A stretch of 64,000 nucleotides of DNA from Ferrimonas senticii DSM 18821 (GTDB lineage: Bacteria; Pseudomonadota; Gammaproteobacteria; Enterobacterales; Shewanellaceae): the NCBI RefSeq assembly GCF_000422665.1, contig NZ_KE383898.1:336575-400574 (forward strand), written 5' to 3'. A program made the translations under genes and the position numbers. Under the pieces are notes generated by a model. The model was not told the DNA's origin. It worked only from the letters and a program-made list of their open reading frames with translations, and did no database searches. Positions 48,353-56,791 of the stretch are shown in pieces; within the stretch, counting starts at the first letter, position 1; the number at the start of each line of letters is the position of its first letter.

Positions 48353-48375
48353 AACATGAATTTTAAATGCAACAT
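48353..48375 (+). promoter_or_regulatory. NsrR-like operator upstream of hcp
   Basis: This 23-bp site starts AACATGAATTTTAAATG and ends CAACAT. I count 18 matches to the enterobacterial NsrR consensus AAGATGCATTTTAAATACAT-CTT. It lies 14 bp before the hcp ATG, where NsrR would block the promoter or early transcript. A weaker half-like AAAATGCATGTATT sits at about 48308. NsrR derepression by nitric oxide is the known control of hcp-hcr. Confidence 0.65.
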
Positions 48376-48389
48376 TTGGAGCCGACCCC

Positions 48390-50054
48390 ATGTTTTGTAT
48401 GCAGTGTGAGCACACTATCGTTACCCCAGTCGCTAAAGGCTGTTCTTACGCCGCCGGTATGTGCGGTAAAACGTCTGAGATCTCCGATCTGCAAGACGTA
48501 TTGGTTTACTTGATTCAAGGCGTTTCTGCCTATGCTCACTTGGCACGCGGCGTCGGCGTGGTTGATGCCAAAGTCGATGCGTTTCTGCCACAGGCGTTTT
48601 TCTCAACCTTAACCAACGTTAACTTCGATGCCGATCGCCTGGTGGACTACACCCAGCAATGTATGGCGATGCGCAATCGCATGCGTGACCTCTACCACTC
48701 TGCTTGCTTGGTACAGGGCGTTGAGCCGGTGTCGCCAAAAGGCGCGGCAGAACTGGAGATCTCCGTTGATAAAGCAGCGATGCTGGCGGTAGCACCACAA
48801 ACCATCGTTAACCGTGGTGCCGATGACGTAGGTGCCGATATCGTTGGCCTGCGTCTGCTAAACCTCTACGGCCTCAAAGGTGTGGCGGCTTACATGGAAC
48901 ACGCTCGCATTTTGAAGCAGACCTCTGACGAGGCTTACGCCGAATTCCACCGCATCATGGCGCGTTTGGGTGAAGATCCAACCGATATGGAAGAACTGTT
49001 GGGCTTGGCGATGGCGATTGGTCACCTGAACTACAAGGTGATGGAGATTTTGGACGCCGGTGAAACCAGTGAGTTTGGCCACCCAGTTCCGGTAAAAGTG
49101 AACATGAAGCCGGTCGCCGGTAAGGCGATTTTGGTATCCGGTCACGACTTGATCGATCTGCAGCTGATTCTGGAACAGACCAAAGATAAGGGCATCAACG
49201 TCTACACCCACGGTGAGATGCTGCCAGCCCACGCTTACCCAGAACTGGGTCACAAGTACCCACATCTGGTGGGTAACTACGGCAGCGCGTGGCAGAACCA
49301 GCAGAAAGAGTTTGCTAACTTCCCTGGCGCCATCGTGATGACCTCCAACTGCCTGATCAACCCAGAAGTGAAAGGCTACGCCGATCGCATCTACACCCGC
49401 TCTATCGTCGGCTGGCCGGGAGTGAAGCACATCATCGGTGACGATTTCGCTGAAGTGATTGCCAAAGCGTTGGAGTGTGACGGCTTTAAGTACGATGAGA
49501 TCCCGCACTACACCACCACCGGTTTTGCTCGTAACGCCCTGATGGCAGCGGCTCCGGCGGTAATCGAGCAGGTGAAAGCGGGTAACATCAGCCACTTCCT
49601 GCTGGTTGGCGGCTGTGATGGTGATAAGAAAGAGCGTTCCTACTTCACCGATATCGTTGCTCAAGCGCCAAAAGATACTCTGATCCTGACGCTGGCCTGC
49701 GGCAAGTTTAAGTTCAACGATCTGGACTTAGGCGAGATCAACGGCATCCCGCGCTTCTTGGATGTTGGCCAGTGTAACGACACTTACTCGGCGATTCAGT
49801 TGGCATTGGCACTGGCGAAAGAGTTCGACTGTGGCGTTAACGATCTGCCGCTGTCACTAGTGCTGTCGTGGTTCGAGCAAAAAGCGATTGCGGTGCTGCT
49901 GACCCTGCTGGCTCTGGGGATTAAAGATATCCGTGTTGGCCCAACCGCACCGGCATTCTTAACCGACAACCTGCTGACTGCCCTGAACGAGATGACTGGC
50001 CTGCGCTTGATCACCACCGTCGAGCAAGATTTGGCTGACATTCTGGGTAAATAA
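48390..50054 (+). CDS. hcp: hybrid cluster protein (hydroxylamine/NO reductase)
   Basis: Hcp reduces nitric oxide (and hydroxylamine in vitro) during nitrosative stress and can act as an S-nitrosylase. At 554 residues it matches E. coli Hcp (550). The N-terminal cluster ligands are C3-x2-C6-x11-C18-x6-C25, the [2Fe-2S] arrangement of aerobe/facultative Hcp. Hybrid-cluster ligands follow: H-G-E in Y-T-H-G-E-M, the Cys of M-T-S-N-C-L, G-G-C-D-G-D, and the C-N-D of V-G-Q-C-N-D. It has its own operator and is followed by hcr. Confidence 0.97.
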   Translation: MFCMQCEHTIVTPVAKGCSYAAGMCGKTSEISDLQDVLVYLIQGVSAYAHLARGVGVVDAKVDAFLPQAFFSTLTNVNFDADRLVDYTQQCMAMRNRMRDLYHSACLVQGVEPVSPKGAAELEISVDKAAMLAVAPQTIVNRGADDVGADIVGLRLLNLYGLKGVAAYMEHARILKQTSDEAYAEFHRIMARLGEDPTDMEELLGLAMAIGHLNYKVMEILDAGETSEFGHPVPVKVNMKPVAGKAILVSGHDLIDLQLILEQTKDKGINVYTHGEMLPAHAYPELGHKYPHLVGNYGSAWQNQQKEFANFPGAIVMTSNCLINPEVKGYADRIYTRSIVGWPGVKHIIGDDFAEVIAKALECDGFKYDEIPHYTTTGFARNALMAAAPAVIEQVKAGNISHFLLVGGCDGDKKERSYFTDIVAQAPKDTLILTLACGKFKFNDLDLGEINGIPRFLDVGQCNDTYSAIQLALALAKEFDCGVNDLPLSLVLSWFEQKAIAVLLTLLALGIKDIRVGPTAPAFLTDNLLTALNEMTGLRLITTVEQDLADILGK

Positions 50055-50072
50055 ACCCCAGCTAATTGAATT

Positions 50073-50100
50073 AACGGTCAGCCTTTGCTGGCCGTTGTTA
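50073..50100 (+). terminator. hairpin between hcp and hcr
   Basis: AACGGTCAGC pairs with GCTGGCCGTT, followed by GTTATTT. It could lower hcr expression relative to hcp; the T-tract is imperfect. Confidence 0.5.
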
Positions 50101-50126
50101 TTTCGAGACGATTTCGAGATTTCCCC

Positions 50127-51098
50127 ATGCATTTAACCTGTACCGCTGTGATTGATGAAACCAGCAGCATCCGCAGTTTCCGTTTTCGCGCCGAACAACC
50201 GCTGGAATTTATCGCTGGCCAGTTCGCTACCGTCTTGGTGCCATTGGGCGATCGCACCAGTGCCCGCGCTTACAGCTTTAGCTCCAAGCCGAGCGACAGC
50301 GAGTTGCAACTGACCATTAAGCGGGTTGACGGTGGCCGGGTGTCTAACCACTTGCTGGATAACTTTAACGTCGGTGATCAGCTTGAGGTACTGCCGCAAG
50401 CAGCGGGTGAGTTTCACCGCGACAGTGCCGGCACGGCGCCATGGCTATTGCTTGGTGCCGGCTGCGGCATTACCCCGCTGTACTCGATGCTGCGCGACCG
50501 TCTGAGCGATGAGCCCGAGGCGGATATCGTGATGATGGTGTCGGCCAAAACCGCCGATGAGGCGCTGTTTGCCGCGCCGCTAGCAGAATTAGCGGCCAAG
50601 CACCCGAATTTTCAACTGAAGTGGCTGCTGTCGGCTAGCGGCGAGCGCTTAAGCCAAGCGGCGATTGCCAAATTTGCCGCGAAGATGACCCAGCGCAGCG
50701 TGATGATCTGTGGCCCGCAAACCTATATGGATGCCGCCGAAGCCTACGCCCATGCTTTGAACGCCGCCAAAGTGCAGTGCGAGGCGTTTACTCAAGTGAA
50801 AAACCAGTTGGCGGATCTGCCCGCCGCTGGCAAACAGTCAATGCACCTTGCTATCGATGGTATTGAGCTGCCGATTTTGCCTAACCAATCGGTACTCGAT
50901 AGCCTCGAAGCAGGGGGCATTCCAGTGTTGGCCGCTTGCCGTGCCGGTGTTTGCGGTACCTGTAAATGCAAAGGCGAGAAGGGCAAGTTTGAAACCACCT
51001 CAACCATCGGCTTAACCGAAGATGAGATTGAGGAGGGTTATTTCTTAGCTTGTGCCTCTACCGTAACGGCCAGCATGGAAGTCGAGATCGACGATTAA
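50127..51098 (+). CDS. hcr: Hcp reductase (NADH oxidoreductase Hcr)
   Basis: Hcr passes electrons from NADH to Hcp. The 323-residue protein has an N-terminal FAD domain with R-A-Y-S-F-S near 49, an NAD-binding part with L-L-L-G-A-G-C-G-I-T-P near 108 and a C-terminal plant-type [2Fe-2S] ferredoxin domain with C-R-A-G-V-C-G-T-C-K-C near 270 and a late Cys in L-A-C-A-S. This domain order matches E. coli Hcr. The start at 50127 is where homology begins; the frame is open upstream to 50085. Confidence 0.95.
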   Translation: MHLTCTAVIDETSSIRSFRFRAEQPLEFIAGQFATVLVPLGDRTSARAYSFSSKPSDSELQLTIKRVDGGRVSNHLLDNFNVGDQLEVLPQAAGEFHRDSAGTAPWLLLGAGCGITPLYSMLRDRLSDEPEADIVMMVSAKTADEALFAAPLAELAAKHPNFQLKWLLSASGERLSQAAIAKFAAKMTQRSVMICGPQTYMDAAEAYAHALNAAKVQCEAFTQVKNQLADLPAAGKQSMHLAIDGIELPILPNQSVLDSLEAGGIPVLAACRAGVCGTCKCKGEKGKFETTSTIGLTEDEIEEGYFLACASTVTASMEVEIDD

Positions 51099-51142
51099 GT
51101 TGGCGTATGGCCAAGTTGAGGTTGTGATTTTAGCTTTAGCAC

Positions 51143-51174
51143 AAGCGCTCACCGTGGTGGGCGCTTTTGCTTTT
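51143..51174 (+). terminator. terminator of hcp-hcr
   Basis: AAGCGCTCACC pairs with GGTGGGCGCTT (one G-T pair), followed by TTGCTTTT. Confidence 0.8.
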
Positions 51175-51239
51175 GTAGACCAACATAATGACTTAGGCTT
51201 TGGGCTAGTCTGTGGAGGTATCGATGCGGAGGCACAGCG

Positions 51240-51722
51240 ATGCAGATTGTTCAGGTTGATGATCACAATATCGAGGTTTACCTAAACCTTGCCCAAGGCT
51301 ACGAAGCGGAGTTCTCCAAAATTGTTCAGAAAAAGCCGCAGGCGGATGGCCGCTTTGCGCTTGATACTGAACTGGGTGGCAACGTCGCCGGCTATCTGCT
51401 GTATGTCGATGGCGTTCCAGCGGGGCATACCGCCATTGCCAGCCATGGCGATGGCCAATTTGAAGTGTGTGATTTTTACGTGGTGCCCTATTTTCGCCAG
51501 AACCGCTTAGGCCAGACTTTTGCCGCGGCAATTTTTGCGATGCACGGCGGCCGTTGGCAGATCAAACAAGTCGCAGGGGCAGACCGAGCCATCGCCTTTT
51601 GGCAGGCGACCATTGGCGATTATACTGGCGGCCATTTTAAGCAGGATATTTATCAAGATCCGCAGTGGGGTACAGTCACCCGCCAATGCTTTAACCATCT
51701 TGATTTCACTAGGGCGTATTGA
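51240..51722 (+). CDS. GNAT-like acetyltransferase with element-derived C-terminus
   Basis: A 160-residue protein of the GNAT fold. The beta-strand/AcCoA region reads G-Q-F-E-V-C-D-F-Y-V-V-P-Y-F-R-Q-N-R-L-G-Q (residues 66-86), matching motif A (R-x-x-G-x-G/A) only loosely since the loop is R-Q-N-R-L-G-Q. A-I-A-F-W-Q-A near 120 is the late GNAT helix. The substrate is unknown. The last codons R-A-Y and the TGA stop lie inside a mobile element; without it the protein would end T-N-K with a TGA overlapping the next gene's ATG. That implies a former tight operon with the CatB-type gene. Confidence 0.8.
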   Translation: MQIVQVDDHNIEVYLNLAQGYEAEFSKIVQKKPQADGRFALDTELGGNVAGYLLYVDGVPAGHTAIASHGDGQFEVCDFYVVPYFRQNRLGQTFAAAIFAMHGGRWQIKQVAGADRAIAFWQATIGDYTGGHFKQDIYQDPQWGTVTRQCFNHLDFTRAY

Positions 51723-51954
51723 CGTTTGGTGTTCGGAATTTGGTCGAGGATAGCAGCTGTCAATCGAGGATTGCGATTGAAGGCATAGTGGCTCTACGTC
51801 GAAATCGTATGACGAAGAGTGACAGCTGCTAGTCCGGCCCTGCAAGGCGCCCTTCAGTGAGCACTGAACAGCAAAATTTACCAACCAAGATCAATTTGCT
51901 TTCAAAAGTAGCTGATAATGGGCGCAAAAATACATAGCAAAGGTCAACACGCCC
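51712..51954 (+). mobile_element. non-autonomous TIR element (MITE), copy 3
   Basis: A 243-bp copy in the same orientation as copy 1. Left end GGGCGTATTGAC has one mismatch to the right end (GTCAACACGCCC). TA target duplications are at 51710-51711 and 51955-51956. The inner inverted repeat AGCAGCTGTCA (51752-51762) with TGACAGCTGCT (51820-51830) is perfect here. It lies between the GNAT and CatB-type genes: it supplies the stop codon of the first, and its right end is 6 bp before the ATG of the second, so that gene's leader is element sequence. Confidence 0.92.
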
Positions 51955-51960
51955 TAACAA

Positions 51961-52587
51961 ATGAACAACTATTTCGACAGCCCTTTTGCCGGTAAACCGC
52001 TGGCAGAGCAGGTAACCAACCCGAATATCATCGTTGGTAAACACAGCTATTACTCCGGTTACTACCATCAACACAGCTTTGACGATTGCGCCCGTTATCT
52101 GATGCCGGATCGCGATGATGTCGATAAGTTGATCATCGGCAGTTACTGTTCCATCGGCTCTGGGGCGGTATTTATGATGGCCGGTAACCAAGGTCATCAA
52201 CACCAGTGGGCCAGTACTTTTCCGTTCTTCTATCAACAGCATCCGGCGTTTGCTGGCGCCCAAGATGGGTTTGTTCGTGCTGGTAATACCGTGATTGGCA
52301 ACGACGTTTGGATCGGCTCTGAGGCGATGATCATGAGCGGCGTCACCGTCGGTGATGGTGCCATCATCGCCAGTCGGGCGGTGGTTACCAAAGATGTGCC
52401 GCCTTACGCAATTGTCGGCAGCAATCCGGCCAAGCTGATCCGCTATCGGTTTGCTGAGGAACAGATCGCCAAACTGTTGGAAATGCAGTGGTGGCATTGG
52501 TCGGATGCAGAGCTCTCGGCGGCGATGCCGTTGCTGTGCTCCGCCGATATTGATGGCCTCTATCACTTTTGGCTTAATCAACGCTAA
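51961..52587 (+). CDS. CatB-type (xenobiotic) O-acetyltransferase
   Basis: A 208-residue left-handed beta-helix acyltransferase of the type B chloramphenicol acetyltransferase family. The expected catalytic His79 is in A-G-N-Q-G-H-Q-H, and hexapeptide repeats follow ([17 protein letters not shown], with S-N-P-A-K at 157-161). It starts [12 protein letters not shown], the family's N-terminus. Chromosomal members may acetylate chloramphenicol or other hydroxyl substrates; resistance is not shown by sequence. There is no Shine-Dalgarno visible in the element-derived leader. Confidence 0.9.
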   Translation: MNNYFDSPFAGKPLAEQVTNPNIIVGKHSYYSGYYHQHSFDDCARYLMPDRDDVDKLIIGSYCSIGSGAVFMMAGNQGHQHQWASTFPFFYQQHPAFAGAQDGFVRAGNTVIGNDVWIGSEAMIMSGVTVGDGAIIASRAVVTKDVPPYAIVGSNPAKLIRYRFAEEQIAKLLEMQWWHWSDAELSAAMPLLCSADIDGLYHFWLNQR

Positions 52588-52699
52588 GCGGTTGCGCAAA
52601 CCCTAGCCGAATAGTTCAAAGTACTGGCTTATCGTCTGTTTTTTCGCTGGCCATCGGATATGCTGAGGTCAGCCTTTATTAAAATTAGGATTTAAGTTC

Positions 52700-53233
52700 A
52701 TGACCATCGCCAAAATCGGCATTGTTACCGTTAGCGATCGCGCCAGTGCTGGCGTTTACGAAGATATCTCCGGCAAGGCGATCATCGAGACTCTGAATGA
52801 ATACCTGACTTCCGAGTGGGAGCCAGTGTACCAGGTGATCCCAGATGAGCAGGACGTGATTGAAGCGACCCTGATCAAGATGGCCGATGAACTGAACTGC
52901 TCACTGATCGTTACCACCGGCGGTACCGGCCCGGCTAAGCGCGACGTCACCCCAGAAGCTACCGAAGCCGTATGCGACCGGATGATGCCGGGCTTTGGTG
53001 AACTGATGCGCGCTGAGTCGTTGAAGTTCGTGCCAACTGCGATTTTGTCCCGCCAAACTGCCGGTCTGCGCGGTGATAGCCTGATCGTCAACCTGCCGGG
53101 CAAGCCAAAGTCGATTCGTGAATGTCTGGATGCGGTGTTCCCTGCAATTCCTTACTGCATCGACTTGATGGAAGGGCCATTCCTAGAGTGCAACGAGGAC
53201 GTCATCAAGCCGTTCCGCCCGAAAGCGAAATAA
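52700..53233 (+). CDS. mog: molybdopterin adenylyltransferase
   Basis: Mog adenylates molybdopterin before molybdate insertion in molybdenum cofactor synthesis. The 177-residue protein has the MoeA/Mog-fold motifs T-T-G-G-T-G-P near 73-79, D-V-T-P-E-A-T near 83 and L-P-G-K-P-K-S-I near 132. The family start I-G-I-V-T-V-S-D-R-A-S is present. Length is slightly under that of E. coli Mog (195). It is followed by its own terminator and is probably monocistronic. Confidence 0.95.
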   Translation: MTIAKIGIVTVSDRASAGVYEDISGKAIIETLNEYLTSEWEPVYQVIPDEQDVIEATLIKMADELNCSLIVTTGGTGPAKRDVTPEATEAVCDRMMPGFGELMRAESLKFVPTAILSRQTAGLRGDSLIVNLPGKPKSIRECLDAVFPAIPYCIDLMEGPFLECNEDVIKPFRPKAK

Positions 53234-53252
53234 ATCGTCGTAGTACCAACAA

Positions 53253-53281
53253 ACGCCCACTGCAATCAGTGGGCGTTTTTG
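53253..53281 (+). terminator. rho-independent terminator of mog
   Basis: A 10-bp stem ACGCCCACTG with CAGTGGGCGT, a CAAT loop and a T run. Confidence 0.94.
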
Positions 53282-53384
53282 CAGCGGTCGTTTGCGCAAC
53301 CGACAAATTACTGATCGTCGTCGCAGCGCTGCCGTCGATGGAGCTCTATGTTGTTAAGACAACACAACCAAGAAGGTACCTACC

Positions 53385-55097
53385 ATGGAATCGATGCTGC
53401 TGCGCTGGCTTCAACAAGATCCTGATCCAGCCACTCGCGCCGAGCTGCAGGCGCTGATTGATAACGCCGACAGCGCTGAACTGCAGCGCCGTTTTAGCCA
53501 GCGATTGGCGTTTGGTACTGCCGGTTTACGAGGCGTCGTCGGCGCAGGCCCAAATCGGATGAATCGGCTGGTGATCCAACAAACCGCCAGTGGCTTAGGC
53601 CAATACCTATTAAGCCAATTTGCCGATGCCAAACGTCGCGGGGTGGTGATTGGCTATGATGGTCGGCCGGATTCAAAAACCTTTGCCGAGGACAGCGCTC
53701 GCGCCTTGATGGCACTGGGGATTAAGGTGCAATTAACCGATACCGTGGCGCCAACGCCGCTGGTGGCTTTTGGGGTGTTGCAGCTTAATGCGGTCGCTGG
53801 GATTGTGGTCACCGCCAGTCACAATCCGCCGGAATATAATGGTTTTAAGGTCTATTGGGAGAATGGCGCGCAGATCATCCCGCCCCACGATGCTGGCATC
53901 GCCGCCGCCATTGAGGTTGCCGCTGGCGCGGAACTGCCGCTGTTAGCGTTGGAGCAAGGCCAGCAGCAGGGGCTGCTGCATTATCTGGGCGGGTCGTTTT
54001 ATCAAGAATATCAGCACCGTTTGTTGGCCAGTTCGCTGTTGGCGAGCGACGCCGAACCGCAGCCGCTGGTTATCGCTTACAGCGCCATGCATGGAGTCGG
54101 TGCTCGGAGCGTTGAAGCGGTGATGGCTCAAGCCGGTTTCCAGCAACTGCACAGCGTTGCCGCCCAGCGTGAGCCAGACGGCCAGTTCCCCACCGTTAAA
54201 TTCCCCAACCCAGAAGAGCCGGGAGCGATGGATTTGGTGATCGCCGAGGCGCAGAAGGTCGGGGCACTGCTGGCCTGTGCCAATGATCCCGATGCCGACC
54301 GGTTTGCGGTGGCGGTGCGCACCGAGCAAGGCGACTATCGCATGCTCAGTGGCGATCAAGTCGGGGCGCTGCTAGGGGATTATCTGCTTGGGCGCAGTCA
54401 GGCTCAGTCGGCGTTGGTTGGTAACACCATCGTATCGTCGTCACTGCTGGGTAAAATTGCCGCTGGCTATGGGGCCAAGCATTATCAAACCCTGACTGGC
54501 TTTAAGTGGCTCAGTAACGTTGGTCAATCCCTTGAAAATGACCAGCAGCGTTTCCTGTTCGCCTACGAAGAGGCGTTGGGGTATACCGTTGGCTCCACGG
54601 TGTGGGACAAAGATGGCATTTCGGCGATGTTGGCGTTTTGCCAAATGACCGCTCAATTGCAGGCTCAAGGACTGACTCTGTGGGATAAATTGGCCAGCCT
54701 CTATCGCCAGCATGGTTTGCACCTTAATCAACAGCGCAGCTTCGCCTTGGATGCTAATGCCGCCCCAATTGGTGATAAGTTACGGCAACAGCCATTAACT
54801 GAAATCGCTGCGGCCAAGGTGGTGCGTCATGATGATCTTAAAGCGCAGCAAACCACCTTTGCTGATGGCCGAACCGAGGCGATAGCGCTGCCCGCCAGCG
54901 ATGTGTTGATTTATCACCTAGATAATGGCGCTCGGGTCGTTGTTCGGCCATCCGGCACCGAACCGAAATTGAAGTGCTATCTGGAAGTGGTGGTTGAGTT
55001 GGCGCATGAGGAAACGCTGGCGCGAGCCGAGCAGCGCGGTGAAACCATCATGGCGGAGATCGCCGCGGCGATGGCCAAGCTTATTGCAGAGAGTTGA
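53385..55097 (+). CDS. phospho-sugar mutase (phosphoglucomutase/phosphomannomutase family)
   Basis: A 570-residue alpha-D-phosphohexomutase. The phosphoserine is Ser145 in V-T-A-S-H-N-P-P-E-Y-N-G. The metal-binding loop is D-P-D-A-D-R near 304, the sugar-binding loop is E-E-A-L-G-Y near 395, and the phosphate-binding loop is R-P-S-G-T-E-P-K near 529. The N-terminus R-L-A-F-G-T-A-G-L-R-G and the length match the long PgcA-type enzymes (glucose-1-/6-phosphate interconversion and related substrates) rather than E. coli Pgm or ManB. The substrate is inferred. AAGG is 9 bp before the ATG and a strong terminator follows. Confidence 0.92.
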   Translation: MESMLLRWLQQDPDPATRAELQALIDNADSAELQRRFSQRLAFGTAGLRGVVGAGPNRMNRLVIQQTASGLGQYLLSQFADAKRRGVVIGYDGRPDSKTFAEDSARALMALGIKVQLTDTVAPTPLVAFGVLQLNAVAGIVVTASHNPPEYNGFKVYWENGAQIIPPHDAGIAAAIEVAAGAELPLLALEQGQQQGLLHYLGGSFYQEYQHRLLASSLLASDAEPQPLVIAYSAMHGVGARSVEAVMAQAGFQQLHSVAAQREPDGQFPTVKFPNPEEPGAMDLVIAEAQKVGALLACANDPDADRFAVAVRTEQGDYRMLSGDQVGALLGDYLLGRSQAQSALVGNTIVSSSLLGKIAAGYGAKHYQTLTGFKWLSNVGQSLENDQQRFLFAYEEALGYTVGSTVWDKDGISAMLAFCQMTAQLQAQGLTLWDKLASLYRQHGLHLNQQRSFALDANAAPIGDKLRQQPLTEIAAAKVVRHDDLKAQQTTFADGRTEAIALPASDVLIYHLDNGARVVVRPSGTEPKLKCYLEVVVELAHEETLARAEQRGETIMAEIAAAMAKLIAES

Positions 55098-55138
55098 TTG
55101 CCGCGGGCTGATAGCTTGTTGGGGGGATCGTATTGATT

Positions 55139-55167
55139 GACGGCAGCCATTGGCTGCCGTCTTTTTT
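55139..55167 (+). terminator. terminator of the phosphohexomutase gene
   Basis: A 10-bp stem GACGGCAGCC with GGCTGCCGTC followed by TTTTTT, close to the convergent DUF1311 gene end. Confidence 0.94.
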
Positions 55168-55174
55168 AGGGATG

Positions 55175-55729
55175 TTACAGCCGTTGGCAGTAGACGTCCG
55201 GTTGATTAAAGCGCTGATATAAGGCTTCGCCCTTGGCGGTCCACAACAGCCAGTTTTGTCCTTGGTAACGGGCACCGGAGGCGCTGGGACGAATAAACCC
55301 CAATTTAGTGATGCCATTGGTTTTCAGTGCCACCAGCGGCAGAACGGTATCGTTGTAAAACTGCGCTATTAATTGCTCATTGGCGCATTGATAGGTTTGG
55401 ACTAAATCGGCCTTGGCCGCGCCGGTGGCCACCTGCAATTCGCTGATCCGCGATTGATAGCTGTATTGCACGCAGCTGCTGATGTCGTCTGCTTTCCAGC
55501 AGTCATCACGACCTTTAAGCCAGCCCCGTTGATAAGGTTTGATGGTATCGCCTTGTTGGCGCAGCGCTTGTCGATACAGTTGGTTTAGCCGCACATCCAG
55601 TTGTTGCAGATCTGGCGTTTGACAGATCAGCTGCTCAACTTGACTGCTGGCTTTGGCGCAATCAAACGCCGGTGCCGCCAAAGCCGGTGTTACGGCCGTC
55701 ATCAACAGCATTGAGAGAAACAAACGCAT
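55175..55729 (-). CDS. DUF1311 (LprI-like)-MliC lysozyme-inhibitor-type protein
   Basis: A 184-residue exported protein. Signal peptide ends A-L-A near residue 19. The first domain (about 24-88) is DUF1311/LprI: F-D-C-A-K-A, then L-I-C-Q-T-P-x-L, L-N-x-L-Y-R-Q-A-L and R-D-D-C-W with conserved Cys. The second (about 108-184) resembles MliC: Y-Q-C-A, L-V-A-L-K-T-N-G, S-G-A-R-Y-Q-G and W-T-A-K-G-E-A, ending in a Cys. MliC proteins inhibit C-type lysozyme and LprI is reported to inhibit lysozyme, so both halves suggest the same job. GAGG precedes the ATG; a TTG six bases upstream is less likely. Confidence 0.82.
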   Translation of the reverse strand: MRLFLSMLLMTAVTPALAAPAFDCAKASSQVEQLICQTPDLQQLDVRLNQLYRQALRQQGDTIKPYQRGWLKGRDDCWKADDISSCVQYSYQSRISELQVATGAAKADLVQTYQCANEQLIAQFYNDTVLPLVALKTNGITKLGFIRPSASGARYQGQNWLLWTAKGEALYQRFNQPDVYCQRL

Positions 55730-55867
55730 CAGCAAACCTCGATAAAAACCAACAAGTTTTTATTGTAAGTCAGGCAATTCGATTTGGGGAATGATCCCTG
55801 TGCTGATACGACCAACTGCCGCTAAGATAGGGGGCGAATACAACGACAACAACAAGCAAAGGAACCT

Positions 55868-56785
55868 ATGAACCATTACTATTCAATCGGTCAGCCCGGT
55901 CAACCGTGGGGTGAGAGTGAGCGTCAAGCGTGGTTGGCACAATGCCAAATTAAACGTAGCTACCAGCAGTTAGTCGTGCCGCGCATTGAGGCATTGGCCG
56001 AGCGTTTTGAGCTAAGCCAATACGGTGCGCTCTCTTATGACCCACAACGCTACCCGTTGTACGCCATCAAGAGTCGAGATTGGCACAGCGATAAGCCAAA
56101 GGTACTGATCACCGGTGGTGTGCACGGCTATGAAACCAGTGGTGTGATGGGTGCGCTGAGCTTTTTAGAACAGCAAGGCGAACGTTACGCCGAGCAGTTT
56201 GATCTGCTGGTGCTGCCGTGCATTAGCCCATGGGGTTTTGAAACCATCAATCGTTGGAATCCCAACTGCGTTGATCCTAACCGCTCTTTCAAAGTGGACA
56301 GCGCCAGCGAAGAAGCGGCGGCGGTGGTTAAGTTGCTGGCCGAGCTGAACGTCAGTTTCTTAGCTCATTTTGATCTGCACGAAACCACCGACAGCGACAA
56401 AACTGAGTTCCGTCCAGCGCTGGCGGCGCGCGATGGCGGTGAGTTCCATATTGAACAGGAAGCGATCCCTGACGGTTTCTACAACGTCGATGATTCCGAG
56501 CGGGCGACGCCAGCGTTCCAAAAAGCGATCATTGATGCAGTACGGCAAGTGACCCACATCGCCCCTGCCGATGGCAACGGCCAGATCATCGGTGCTGATG
56601 TGGTTCAGGAAGGAGTGATTGAATACCCGAAGCGGTCGCTGTTTCTCTGTGGTGGCCTAACCGATGCGCCATTTGTTACCACCACCGAGGTGTACCCGGA
56701 TAGCCCGAAAGCGACGCCAGAGCAGTGCAATGCCGCTCAAGTTGCGGCCGTATGCGGTGGTTTAGATTATCTGTTGCAACGCTAA
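55868..56785 (+). CDS. M14 family zinc carboxypeptidase
   Basis: A 305-residue peptidase of family M14 (succinylglutamate desuccinylase/aspartoacylase-related). Zinc ligands are H86 and E89 in G-G-V-H-G-Y-E, and His171 in F-D-L-H-E. The substrate Arg motif is N-P-N-C-V-D-P-N-R-S near 131-140. The catalytic Glu is in T-T-T-E-V-Y-P. There is no signal peptide, so it is cytosolic; the natural substrate is unknown. AAAGGA precedes the ATG. Confidence 0.9.
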   Translation: MNHYYSIGQPGQPWGESERQAWLAQCQIKRSYQQLVVPRIEALAERFELSQYGALSYDPQRYPLYAIKSRDWHSDKPKVLITGGVHGYETSGVMGALSFLEQQGERYAEQFDLLVLPCISPWGFETINRWNPNCVDPNRSFKVDSASEEAAAVVKLLAELNVSFLAHFDLHETTDSDKTEFRPALAARDGGEFHIEQEAIPDGFYNVDDSERATPAFQKAIIDAVRQVTHIAPADGNGQIIGADVVQEGVIEYPKRSLFLCGGLTDAPFVTTTEVYPDSPKATPEQCNAAQVAAVCGGLDYLLQR

Positions 56786-56791
56786 GTCGTA

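Noticed and set aside
51507..51884. A 125-codon - strand frame across copy 3, sharing sequence with a frame in copy 2
   Set aside because: The shared part is element DNA; frames are not preserved with starts and there is no transposase motif. Part is antisense to the GNAT gene.
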